Of a stretch of DNA of 32,768 bases, positions 9,212 to 16,959 are shown in pieces. A model generated the notes under the pieces. That model was not told where the DNA came from, did no database searches, and saw nothing but the letters and a program-made list of their open reading frames with translations. Positions within the stretch are counted from its first letter, which is position 1, and each line of letters starts with the position of its first letter. Source of the DNA: Lachnospiraceae bacterium (GTDB lineage: Bacteria > Bacillota > Clostridia > Lachnospirales > Lachnospiraceae). The translations under genes and the position numbers were made by a program. Location: contig JAEELW010000155.1 of assembly GCA_016282915.1 (NCBI GenBank), positions 1 to 32,768 on the forward strand, in the 5' to 3' direction.

Positions 9212-10338
9212 ACAAGGCAGCATGGGCCGAGGTGAGTGTTCGGACGCTGATAGATAATGTCGCCGTGGTACGCAGCCAGCTTCGCAAGGGGGTGAAGCTC
9301 TGCGGGATCATCAAAGCGGATGCCTACGGACACAGTCTGAAAGAGTTTTCAAAAATGCTGAAATATCACCGCCTTGTGGATATGGTGGCGGTGGGGCGTA
9401 TCCCGGAGGTGGAAAAGATCTTTTCCATCATGCCGGACGAGGGCGTGGATATGCTGGTGCTGGGAGAGACGGAGGCTTCCGAGATCTCTGCGGCCTGCCG
9501 TAAAGAGCATTTTGATACCGGACGTGTGATCTTTTCCGTATACAGTATGCGGCAGTTTGCGGATATCAATGCTTTGGGGATAAAGATCGGGAAACGACTC
9601 CGGGTACATATCCGTACGGACAACTGGATCACCGGGATGGGGTTAAGCTACCGGGAGTATCTCGAAAACGAGCAGCTGATCCATAAGGCCGACGGCGTGG
9701 ATGTCTGCGGTCTGTATGCGCATCTGTACAGTTCGTATTCCGGCGACCGGGAGAAAACACGTCTGGAGCTGGAAGAGTTTGATGAATTCGTAAAAAGCAT
9801 GGATCCGGATTACCGGAACCGCCTGACCATTCATGTGGCGAATTCGGCGATTATCTTTACCTTCCCGGAGTACGCCTATGACATGGTGCGTTTCGGGGCT
9901 GCCATGTACGGCCTTACCTGTTATGATGAGGGAAGGCTGAAGCAGGCGATGAAGATCTGTGCCAAGATCTTTGATGTGAAGGAGATCGACGGGGCGGCGC
10001 CGCTGGCGTATCACAGTCCCGAAGAAGCGGCGATGAGGAAGCGCAAGATTGCCAGGGTGATGATCGGATATTGGGACTGTCCTTTGCTGCTCACGCAGAA
10101 AAACGTTCGCATCGGCGTGAAAGGAAAGCTGTATCCGCTTGCGGATGACGTCTGCATGGACAATCTCTGTATCGATGTGACCGGGGCCGGGGATATCTCC
10201 TGTGGTGATGAAGCGGTGATCCTGGGCGAGGGCGGCATGAGCGTCAATGATGTGCTGGCGCTCAACGGGATCGAAGATATCCACAGCGACTGGATGTGTA
10301 TGACAGCCGGCAGGCTGGAAAAAATATACGTAAAATAA
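9208..10338 (+). CDS. Divergent alanine-racemase-family PLP protein
   Basis: Fold type III PLP enzyme related to Alr. GTG 9208 overlaps the previous stop (GTGA) and follows GGGGGAGG at 9193-9200, so an upstream in-frame start is unlikely. Conserved: PLP lysine in KADAYGH (Lys36, Tyr40), NSA at 212-214, VRFG (Arg228), a probable catalytic tyrosine (Tyr268, in PLAYHSP), GYWD (Tyr288) and CMD (Met317). Odd: the usual K-x-DTGM-x-R segment reads R136-T-D-N-W-I-T-G143, so the carbamylated Lys and the Arg that tunes the catalytic Tyr appear to be replaced. GYADG is changed to GYWDC. Length 376 aa is normal. It may racemise another amino acid or have a sensing role. The signalling context makes it unlikely to be the housekeeping cell-wall enzyme. 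Confidence 0.85.
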   Translation: MNKAAWAEVSVRTLIDNVAVVRSQLRKGVKLCGIIKADAYGHSLKEFSKMLKYHRLVDMVAVGRIPEVEKIFSIMPDEGVDMLVLGETEASEISAACRKEHFDTGRVIFSVYSMRQFADINALGIKIGKRLRVHIRTDNWITGMGLSYREYLENEQLIHKADGVDVCGLYAHLYSSYSGDREKTRLELEEFDEFVKSMDPDYRNRLTIHVANSAIIFTFPEYAYDMVRFGAAMYGLTCYDEGRLKQAMKICAKIFDVKEIDGAAPLAYHSPEEAAMRKRKIARVMIGYWDCPLLLTQKNVRIGVKGKLYPLADDVCMDNLCIDVTGAGDISCGDEAVILGEGGMSVNDVLALNGIEDIHSDWMCMTAGRLEKIYVK

Positions 10339-10349
10339 CGGAGGACATG

Positions 10350-11573
10350 ATGAAAAAAGGTGGATGGCGAAAGGCACTGATATTTATATGCCTTATACTG
10401 GTGCTCGTGCCGGGGTGTTCGGGCTCATTGCCGGATATCATCGGAACGGAAGAGGAGATCCCGGAAGAGGAAAACAGTTTCGGCGTGGAACCTCATACGA
10501 AGGAGGACGGGAGCAGATATCGTCTTGCTCTTGTGGATCTGGATGAGTATCTGCCTTCGGCGAGACAGTTTTTCTACATCGTACAGGGCCTGGAGGAATA
10601 TGGATGGATCGCGGAGGGCTCCCTGCCTGTAACGATCGAGGAGATCGAAAAGACGGAAATGGCCATCGATGTGATCTATGATAAGCTCGTGGAGGCGGAT
10701 CTGGGCGAGTATGTCGAATTCGCCGAGGGCGGCATGCACTATATCGCATATGAGGATGAAAAAAAGGTTGCAAAGGAACTGAAGGAACGTGCGGGAAAGG
10801 ATATCGATCTGATCATCGCCTCCGGTACGGGCGCGGGCCAGTTTGTCAAAGGTCTTGAGCTTCCGATCCCTATGGTGGATTATGGCGCAACGGATCCGGT
10901 AGCGTCGGGGATCATCGATTCCGCGACCGAGGGCAGCGGGAATCCCAATATCTGGGCGCAGGTGGAATCCTCCGTTCCCCTGAGACAGATGAAGTATTAT
11001 TATTCTGTCAAGCCTTTTAAAAAGCTGGGAATGATCATCTACGGCGACGAGATCATCTCCGGCGTGCCCGATATCATGAAGGCCGCCAGGGAGGTTGGTT
11101 TTTCCGTGGTGAAATACAATATCCCGGAGCAGCCGAGGGAGACGGAAGAGGAGCTGGAAGCCTATTACAAGATGGTAAAACAGCGTTTTGAATATATGGC
11201 CATGGATGACATCGACGCCTTCTTCTTTACGCTGGATCTGGTTAACGATCCCGATAGGCTGCCGGAAATGTTTGAGCCTCTGTATGAGAAGAATATCCCG
11301 ATCTATTGTCTGGACGACAAGAACAATGTTTATAACGGCGCGCTCATGATCATCGCAGCTTTCGATGAAGAGAACGTCGGACGTTTCGTCGCGGATGCCG
11401 TGACGAAGATCCTGAGCGGAGAAGAAGCGGGGAGCCTGCCCTGCGTTTATACCAGCGCACCATATATCTGCCTGAATTACGATGTTGCCAGGAAGATCGA
11501 TTACCCTTTGAGTTTCGAATTCCTTGCCGCGTGCGATGAGATCTATACGGAGAGGAAGAGCGATGAGCAGTAA
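10350..11573 (+). CDS. Solute-binding lipoprotein, ABC_sub_bind (TrpX-like) family, without an ABC transporter
   Basis: Type I periplasmic-binding fold lipoprotein. ATG 10350 is preferred to ATG 10347 because GGAGG (10340-10344) is then five bases away. The signal peptide ends in lipobox LVPGC with Cys23. The two-lobed pattern is visible: first lobe (RLALVDLDEY, IIASGTGAGQFVKGL, PIPMVDYGATDPVASGII), then second lobe (KKLGMIIYGDEIISGVPDIMKAAREVGFSVV, IPIYCLDDKNNVYNGALMIIAAFDEENVGRF). This matches the family whose members bind tryptophan, tyrosine or similar ligands. Normally a permease and an ATPase gene sit beside it; none is in the window. The neighbours are a racemase-family enzyme and a sensor-MFS fusion, so it may feed ligand to a receptor or to the MFS part. 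The 407-aa length is somewhat longer than usual because of an acidic segment after the lipid anchor. Confidence 0.86.
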   Translation: MKKGGWRKALIFICLILVLVPGCSGSLPDIIGTEEEIPEEENSFGVEPHTKEDGSRYRLALVDLDEYLPSARQFFYIVQGLEEYGWIAEGSLPVTIEEIEKTEMAIDVIYDKLVEADLGEYVEFAEGGMHYIAYEDEKKVAKELKERAGKDIDLIIASGTGAGQFVKGLELPIPMVDYGATDPVASGIIDSATEGSGNPNIWAQVESSVPLRQMKYYYSVKPFKKLGMIIYGDEIISGVPDIMKAAREVGFSVVKYNIPEQPRETEEELEAYYKMVKQRFEYMAMDDIDAFFFTLDLVNDPDRLPEMFEPLYEKNIPIYCLDDKNNVYNGALMIIAAFDEENVGRFVADAVTKILSGEEAGSLPCVYTSAPYICLNYDVARKIDYPLSFEFLAACDEIYTERKSDEQ

Positions 11574-14094
11574 ATCCGGGAAAAAGAATAACAGAAAATA
11601 CAATGCGGACGGGAGCATGGCCGGAGACAATAAGGCTACAGAACGCACGTCCGCGGAGTCCGTTGAAAAAACGGAGATCCTCGAAAGAGATACGCTGAAA
11701 GAAGTTCCTTCAGCAGCGAAGAATGATCAGCCGCCCCAGAAGATCGGGATCGAAGTGATCGTCCAGATGATACTCGCGGTCTTTGCGCTGGCCTTTGTGG
11801 CATTTATGGGCTTTCTGAACTACCGCACCACGGTCATCGAAGTGGAAGAGCAGGTGATCGGACGGATCGAAGCCGACTCGGTGGCCGGAATGGAGAATTC
11901 CATCAGTTTCGGTAAGAGCTTTTACAATTTCTACGGAACGGACGATATCTTTGCAAAGTTTTCCGCGCAGATCCAAGGGCCGAAACCCTTTATCATCACG
12001 AAGGAAGGAGAGCTTCTTTACAAGTCGGCCGTAACGGAAGACGAGAACCCGCGGCAGGTCAGCAATTTCCTTGCAACAACGGAGTTTTCCAAGGCGTTCC
12101 CGGACTTTGAAGCCAACGGAGGCGGGGTGGCGGTTTCGGGTCAGGAACACGCGATCTTTACCGCGATCCGTCAGGATGAAACGATCCTCGGTTATTTCGG
12201 CGCGGTCTATTCGGAGGACATTTTTTCCGAGGGACTGGTCCCCGTCCGGGATAAGATCGTACGGAATACCGCCCTGGCAGCGGCTGTTGAGCTGCTGGCA
12301 CTTTGGATCGTATCGCTCATTTTCCGCAGTAAGAAATGGCGTGAGAATCATCAGCGTACTCTTGACCGTGTCTTTGAACGTATCGTTTCCATCGTGGTCA
12401 TGGGTCTCGGCGTGATCGGGCTTTCGGCGATCTGCATCGGATCCTATCAGACGGATTACCGTGACCGTATCGAGAGCGCGACCAGGGTATCCCTCCAGAA
12501 TCTTGAGAATACCATCAAGACCGTGAAGGATCAGGGCGTGGATCTCCGCGATGTGGACGGACTTGCTGCTTATATCCGGGACCGTGTCGAGAGCCTGGAG
12601 ACCCTGCATGCCGTACGTATTTCGGATCATATCGCCGAGGTGAGGCGTACGGAAGAATCTTCCGATGTGATCAGCTTTGTATTTGACTCGGGAGACGGGG
12701 ATATACTGTATCTGGAAGCGGAGGTTTCCGGCGGCGCCATGCGGCAGCAGATCCGCAGCATCGTCCTGACCCTGATCTCCACGCTGATCATCTTGCTGAT
12801 GTTTGTTTTCGAGATCATCCATCTGGTGGAGCTTCTGGGAAATTCCAAAGATGCATCGGGAAAAGCGGTCTTCTCGGAGCACAAGGTAGCCACCAGCCTG
12901 CGGCTTACCGGCTTCCTCTGTTCCACGGCCGAATATATGTGCGTACCTTATGCAGCCATGATGATCCGTGAGAGCGGGGAATCGCTCTTCGGCCTTTCCG
13001 TGGGTCTGACGGCAGCCCTGCCGCTGACACTGGAGAGCTTCATGCAGATGATCGGCATGCTGCTCCTGCCGCGTTTCGTAAAGAAGCGGGATATACGCGG
13101 GACACTCTTTGTTGCCACGCTTGTGATGATCGCCAGCAATATCCTGGCCTTCACGGTGCGGGGGGCATTGCTCATCGTTGTATGCCGCGCCCTGGCAGGA
13201 CTTGCGTACTCCGGCTTCAAGCAGATCTCCAATTATCTGATCACGAGAGGCTATGATACGGATACCGGGCGCAGCGACAATATCTCCCAGGATAATGCGG
13301 GGCTTCTGGCCGGCGCGACCTGCGGAGCCGGTCTGGGAGCTATCCTTTCGGCAAACATGGGTTATTCCGCTGTGTTCCTGATCTCGGCCGGGATCTTTGC
13401 AGTCTATCTGCTGGTCACCGCGCTGGCAGTGCCCTGGAAGGCTCTGAAGGAACGCAGGCATCTGGACGAGGGACAGAAGCCGATCAGCGCAGCGGGTATC
13501 CGCAGGATGATCTTCTCGCCCGAGATGCTGCTTTATATCCTGGTGATCGGTATCCCGTTAAATATCGGCGTGCTGCTCTGTTTTACCCTGGTACCGGCGA
13601 TCTGCCAGGATAACGGGATCTCCTCGGTTATGCTGAGTTACTGCTATATTGCCAACGGTATCGCAGGTATCTATATCGGACCGGCCCTGGTGTCAAGGGC
13701 AAAGAAACGTTTCGGTATCCCGATCTGTCTTGCGTTTGCATTTGCCCTTACGGCGGTCGGCATCTTTATCCTGCATATCCCGCCTGTGGCTGTGATGATC
13801 GTGCTCGGCAGCATGGCTCTGGGCTTCCTGGACGGTTTCGGAACGCCGCTGGCTACGGACCAGTTCATGGAGCTTAAGGTGGTCAAAAATTCGGTGGATG
13901 AATCGACGGCCCTGATCTTCTCGGTGGTGCTGTCCTATGTGCTGCTTACCTTTGCACCCACGATCGCCGAGCTGATGGTCCAGCCGGGAAAGGGCTTCTT
14001 TACACCAATGAACATCGGCGCCTGCGTATACGCAGTAGCTACATTTATACTTATCCTGTGGAGGATCGGAGGAGGGAAAAAGAAAAATGCGTGA
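11563..14094 (+). CDS. Two extracellular sensor-like regions fused to an MFS transporter, 843 aa
   Basis: ATG 11563 overlaps the preceding stop by 11 bases and follows AGAGGAAG. The order is unusual: polar N-terminus (1-60), TM about 62-84, first extracellular region about 85-232, TM 232-255, TM about 274-296, second extracellular region about 297-397 (NLENTIKTVKDQG, SFVFDSGDGDILYLEA), TM about 397-426, then a major-facilitator-like block to the C-terminus (about 440-840). The MFS block has about 10-12 hydrophobic helices in two halves separated by a basic loop (WKALKERRHLDEGQKP). The extracellular parts resemble double-Cache/sensor regions by layout only. The protein could be a transporter gated by a sensor, or a transporter-derived receptor. 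It stands directly before the RsbW-like gene (8-base overlap), so it probably belongs to that signalling chain. Confidence 0.82.
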   Translation: MSSKSGKKNNRKYNADGSMAGDNKATERTSAESVEKTEILERDTLKEVPSAAKNDQPPQKIGIEVIVQMILAVFALAFVAFMGFLNYRTTVIEVEEQVIGRIEADSVAGMENSISFGKSFYNFYGTDDIFAKFSAQIQGPKPFIITKEGELLYKSAVTEDENPRQVSNFLATTEFSKAFPDFEANGGGVAVSGQEHAIFTAIRQDETILGYFGAVYSEDIFSEGLVPVRDKIVRNTALAAAVELLALWIVSLIFRSKKWRENHQRTLDRVFERIVSIVVMGLGVIGLSAICIGSYQTDYRDRIESATRVSLQNLENTIKTVKDQGVDLRDVDGLAAYIRDRVESLETLHAVRISDHIAEVRRTEESSDVISFVFDSGDGDILYLEAEVSGGAMRQQIRSIVLTLISTLIILLMFVFEIIHLVELLGNSKDASGKAVFSEHKVATSLRLTGFLCSTAEYMCVPYAAMMIRESGESLFGLSVGLTAALPLTLESFMQMIGMLLLPRFVKKRDIRGTLFVATLVMIASNILAFTVRGALLIVVCRALAGLAYSGFKQISNYLITRGYDTDTGRSDNISQDNAGLLAGATCGAGLGAILSANMGYSAVFLISAGIFAVYLLVTALAVPWKALKERRHLDEGQKPISAAGIRRMIFSPEMLLYILVIGIPLNIGVLLCFTLVPAICQDNGISSVMLSYCYIANGIAGIYIGPALVSRAKKRFGIPICLAFAFALTAVGIFILHIPPVAVMIVLGSMALGFLDGFGTPLATDQFMELKVVKNSVDESTALIFSVVLSYVLLTFAPTIAELMVQPGKGFFTPMNIGACVYAVATFILILWRIGGGKKKNA

Positions 14095-14509
14095 AGAAAC
14101 AATCCCGGCAGTAAGAGAAAAACTGGATGATGTGCTGGTATGGACGGACGAGCAGATCGAACCCTACGGCTGCTCCAGACGTACCGGCGTGCAGCTGCAC
14201 GTCTGTGTAGAGGAGCTCTTTGTGAATATCTGTAATTACGCATACGCACCGGGCACCGGAGATGTGCATCTTAAGCTTGGCGTGCGTGAAGCGGAAGGCG
14301 GTGAGCCGCCGGTATTCTGGATGGATCTGGAGGATAAAGGGGTCCCCTTCAATCCGCTGGAGCATATCGATCCGGATATCACCCTTGCGGCGGAAGATCG
14401 TTCCATCGGCGGGCTCGGTATCCTGATGGTGAAAAAGCGTATGGATGTTTTTTCGTACGAATTCAAAGACGGCTGTAATATCTCCCATATCGAAAAGAAA
14501 CTGGTATAG
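14087..14509 (+). CDS. RsbW/SpoIIAB-like anti-sigma ATPase (serine kinase)
   Basis: Small GHKL-fold ATPase of the anti-sigma-factor kinase group. It would bind a sigma factor or other target and phosphorylate a STAS antagonist. ATG 14087 overlaps the end of the MFS fusion gene and follows GGAGGAGGG. All nucleotide-binding motifs are visible in 140 aa: N box VEELFVNICNYAY (Glu43, Asn47), G1 box EDKGVPFNP (Asp83, Gly85) and G2 box SIGGLGILMV (108-115). It is the last gene of the six-gene unit that begins with a SpoIIE phosphatase. Kinase and phosphatase are thus paired, but the STAS substrate and the sigma factor are not in the window and must be encoded elsewhere, if they exist. Confidence 0.9.
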   Translation: MREETIPAVREKLDDVLVWTDEQIEPYGCSRRTGVQLHVCVEELFVNICNYAYAPGTGDVHLKLGVREAEGGEPPVFWMDLEDKGVPFNPLEHIDPDITLAAEDRSIGGLGILMVKKRMDVFSYEFKDGCNISHIEKKLV

Positions 14510-14576
14510 AATCCTTTCTTTCGACTGACGGAGTATAGCGCTCCGGAAGGGAGTTCTTTGGTATGCATGCGAATTG

Positions 14577-14603
14577 TTAGCACTCAATAAAACTGAGTGC
14601 TAA
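14577..14603. promoter_or_regulatory. CIRCE operator (HrcA binding site) upstream of htpG
   Basis: TTAGCACTC, nine bases, GAGTGCTAA: an exact match to the CIRCE consensus, a 9-b perfect inverted repeat with a 9-b spacer. It lies seven bases upstream of the -35 hexamer of the htpG promoter. HrcA, whose gene is not in the window, would repress at normal temperature. In Bacillus subtilis htpG is not under HrcA, so this is a lineage difference. Confidence 0.97.
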
Positions 14604-14610
14604 TTTTTTC

Positions 14611-14639
14611 TTGACTTTTTTTCCGGGGGATCCTATACT
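14611..14639 (+). promoter_or_regulatory. htpG promoter
   Basis: TTGACT (14611-14616), 17-base spacer, TATACT (14634-14639): a strong housekeeping-type promoter. Transcription would start near 14646, giving a leader of about 127 bases before htpG. Confidence 0.85.
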
Positions 14640-14704
14640 TGAACCTGTAGCGGAGCGGCGAAGTAAGCATTTCATAAGAGTCTTTATAAACGGGGCCCGG
14701 AGAG

Positions 14705-14770
14705 ATGAAGCTTTCGAGAGCGATCCGTAAATTCGGAATGAGTAAAAAACATGAAAGGAAGTGTCTGTAA
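14705..14770 (+). CDS. Possible 21-codon leader ORF just before htpG
   Basis: ATG at 14705 opens a 21-codon frame rich in Lys/Arg (begins MKLSRAIRK) with a second in-frame ATG at 14738. It ends with TAA at 14768-14770, two bases before the htpG ATG. The candidate ribosome site is GGAG at 14699-14702, rather close, or GGGG at 14692. It lies wholly inside the predicted htpG leader RNA. The close stop/start arrangement would allow translational coupling, and the htpG ribosome site (AAGGAAG) is itself inside this frame. It could be chance. Confidence 0.28.
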   Translation: MKLSRAIRKFGMSKKHERKCL

Positions 14771-14772
14771 CA

Positions 14773-16839
14773 ATGGAAGCAAAAAAAGGAAGCCTGTCGA
14801 TCAACAGCGAGAACATTTTCCCGATCATCAAAAAATGGCTGTATTCGGATCATGATATCTTTTACCGTGAGCTGGTGAGCAACGGCTGCGATGCCATTAC
14901 CAAGCTTAAGAAACTGGAGATGATGGGAGAGTATACGCTCCCGGATGACTACAAGGCAAAGATCACCGTGGAAGTCTCTCCCGAGGACAAGACCATCACC
15001 ATCAGGGATAACGGACTGGGAATGACGGCCGAAGAGGTGGAGGAGTATATCACCCAGATCGCTTTCTCAGGTGCGACGGATTTCATCGAGAAATACAAGG
15101 ACAAGGCCAACGAGGACCAGATCATCGGGCATTTCGGTCTGGGCTTTTATTCCGCGTTCATGGTGGCGGAAAAGGTGGAGATCAATACCCTTTCTTACCG
15201 TGAGGGCTCCAAAGCGGTGCACTGGGTCTGCGACGGCGGCACCGAGTACAGTATGGAGGACGGCAGCCGCAGCGAAGTGGGCACCGAGGTGATCCTTCAT
15301 GTGAGCGAGGACTGCGCCAAATTCTGCAACAAGTATGAAGCGGAAGATGTGCTGAAGAAGTACTGTTCCTTCATGCCTTACGAGATCTATCTCGAGAAGA
15401 AGGGAGAGGAGCTCACCGAGACCATCGATGCCGAAGACAAACGGGATGACGATGTGGTACTCGAGGATGTGACGCCCGAGAAGAAGGAGGACGATAAGGA
15501 AGAGCCGAAGAAGCGTTTAAAGATCCGGAAACGCCCGGTGCCCCTGAACGATACGACGCCGCTCTGGGCAAAGCATCCCAACGACTGTACAAAGGAGGAG
15601 TACCTGGAGTTCTACCGCAAGGTCTTCCATGATTACAAGGAGCCGCTGTTCTGGATCCACCTGAACATGGACTATCCCTTCAACTTAAAGGGCATACTCT
15701 ACTTCCCGAAGATCAACATCGAATTCGAGTCGCTTGAGGGTGTGATCAAGCTGTACAATAACCAGGTCTTCATCGCGGATAATATCAAAGAGGTGATCCC
15801 GGAATACCTGATGCTCTTAAAGGGTGTGATCGACTGCCCGGATCTGCCGCTGAACGTGAGCCGTTCCGCTCTTCAGAATGACGGCTTTGTGAAGAAGATC
15901 TCGGATTACATCTCCAAGAAGGTGGCGGACAAGCTTTCCGGCATGTGCAAGACCGAGCGTGAAGAGTACGAAAAATACTGGGATGATATCAGTCCTTTCA
16001 TCAAGTACGGCTGCTTAAAGGACGACAAGTTCTGCGAGAAGATGACGGATTATATCCTCTTCAAGAATCTGGACGGAAAATACGAAAGCCTGCCGGAATG
16101 CCTTGAAGTGAAGCCCATCGATACCGCTGATGAGGAAAAGGCCGAAGATGCCGAAGGCAATAAAGTGGAAGCGGAGATCGTGGAGGATGCGGCATCGGAG
16201 GATAAGGACGAGGCTGCGGAAGAAAAGAAAGAGAAAAAGATCTATTACGTGACCGACGAGCAGCAGCAGAGCCAGTACATCGCCATGTTCAAAAAGGCGA
16301 AGAAGGACGCCGTGGTGCTGAAGGATCAGATCGACCAGCCTTTCATCAGCCAGCTGGAAAGCAAGAACGAAGGCGTGAGATTCCTGCGCATCGATGCCGA
16401 CCTGACCGAGGATTTCAAGACCAAGACCTCGAAAAAGGCCCAGGAAGAGCTGGATGCCCAGACAGAAGAGCTTTCAAAGATCTTTAAGAAAGCCATCAAG
16501 AAAGACAATCTTACGGTGAAGGTGGAGAAGCTGAAAAATAAGGATATTTCCTCGATGATCACCGTTTCCGAGGAGACCCGCCGCATGCAGGATATGATGA
16601 AGATGTATTCCATGCAGGGGATGAACCTCGGAGCCATGGGAAAAGAGGGTTATACGCTGGTACTCAATGCCAACAATGCCCTGGTACAGAAGATCCTGAC
16701 CGACAAGGAAGGCGAAAACGTACAGCTCCTCTGCGAACAGCTTTACGACCTGGCACTCCTTCAGAACGGCCCGCTTGAGGCCGAAGCCATGAGCCGCTTC
16801 GTGGCCCGGAGTAATAAGATCATGGGCCTGCTCCTGTAA
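14773..16839 (+). CDS. htpG: Hsp90-family chaperone HtpG
   Basis: Cytoplasmic ATP-dependent dimeric chaperone. ATG 14773 is preferred to an in-frame GTG at 14761, since family members begin near KKGSLSIN. The spacing from AAGGAAG (ending 14761) is long, 11 bases. GHKL motifs are present: YRELVSNGCDA (Glu33, Asn37, Asp40), RDNGLGM (Asp79) and IGHFGLGFYSAF (Gly119-Gly124). The middle domain carries DLPLNVSRSALQND with the ATP-contacting Arg. There are two acidic/charged insertions: about residues 215-253 between N and middle domains (as in eukaryotic Hsp90, unlike short bacterial linkers), and about 450-492 (Glu/Asp/Ala-rich) in the middle domain region. Total is 688 aa, against about 625 in E. 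coli. It is a single-gene unit with its own CIRCE, promoter and terminator. Confidence 0.97.
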   Translation: MEAKKGSLSINSENIFPIIKKWLYSDHDIFYRELVSNGCDAITKLKKLEMMGEYTLPDDYKAKITVEVSPEDKTITIRDNGLGMTAEEVEEYITQIAFSGATDFIEKYKDKANEDQIIGHFGLGFYSAFMVAEKVEINTLSYREGSKAVHWVCDGGTEYSMEDGSRSEVGTEVILHVSEDCAKFCNKYEAEDVLKKYCSFMPYEIYLEKKGEELTETIDAEDKRDDDVVLEDVTPEKKEDDKEEPKKRLKIRKRPVPLNDTTPLWAKHPNDCTKEEYLEFYRKVFHDYKEPLFWIHLNMDYPFNLKGILYFPKINIEFESLEGVIKLYNNQVFIADNIKEVIPEYLMLLKGVIDCPDLPLNVSRSALQNDGFVKKISDYISKKVADKLSGMCKTEREEYEKYWDDISPFIKYGCLKDDKFCEKMTDYILFKNLDGKYESLPECLEVKPIDTADEEKAEDAEGNKVEAEIVEDAASEDKDEAAEEKKEKKIYYVTDEQQQSQYIAMFKKAKKDAVVLKDQIDQPFISQLESKNEGVRFLRIDADLTEDFKTKTSKKAQEELDAQTEELSKIFKKAIKKDNLTVKVEKLKNKDISSMITVSEETRRMQDMMKMYSMQGMNLGAMGKEGYTLVLNANNALVQKILTDKEGENVQLLCEQLYDLALLQNGPLEAEAMSRFVARSNKIMGLLL

Positions 16840-16877
16840 GTCCGGTCTGAAATTGTGTTGATTAAGTGAAAAGAAGG

Positions 16878-16905
16878 ACGGCGGCTTGTCAAAGCCGCCG
16901 TTTTT
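16878..16905 (+). terminator. Intrinsic terminator of htpG
   Basis: A perfect 10-bp stem (ACGGCGGCTT 16878-16887 with AAGCCGCCGT 16892-16901) has a GTCA loop and continues into five T. The loop and stem top also form the -35 of the next promoter. Confidence 0.9.
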
Positions 16906-16914
16906 GGTTATACT
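16886..16914 (+). promoter_or_regulatory. Promoter of the 319-aa lipoprotein, overlapping the htpG terminator
   Basis: TTGTCA (16886-16891), exactly 17 bases, TATACT (16909-16914). Each hexamer matches consensus at five of six positions. The -35 lies in the loop and upper stem of the htpG terminator, and the spacer contains the 3' arm and T-tract. Predicted start is about 16921, leaving a leader of about 40 bases with AAGGGAGG. Confidence 0.7.
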
Positions 16915-16959
16915 TGTTGCGGTATCATCTCGGATACCCGGAGAAGGGAGGAAAATAAT

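Noticed and set aside
11710-13461. 583-codon open frame on the minus strand
   Set aside because: It is antisense to the sensor-MFS fusion, whose membrane helices and family pattern are clear.
14529-14559. CGGAG/CTCCG and CTCC/GGAG small stems after the RsbW-like gene
   Set aside because: Stems of 4-5 bp with weak T-tracts; not enough to call a terminator, although one is expected here.
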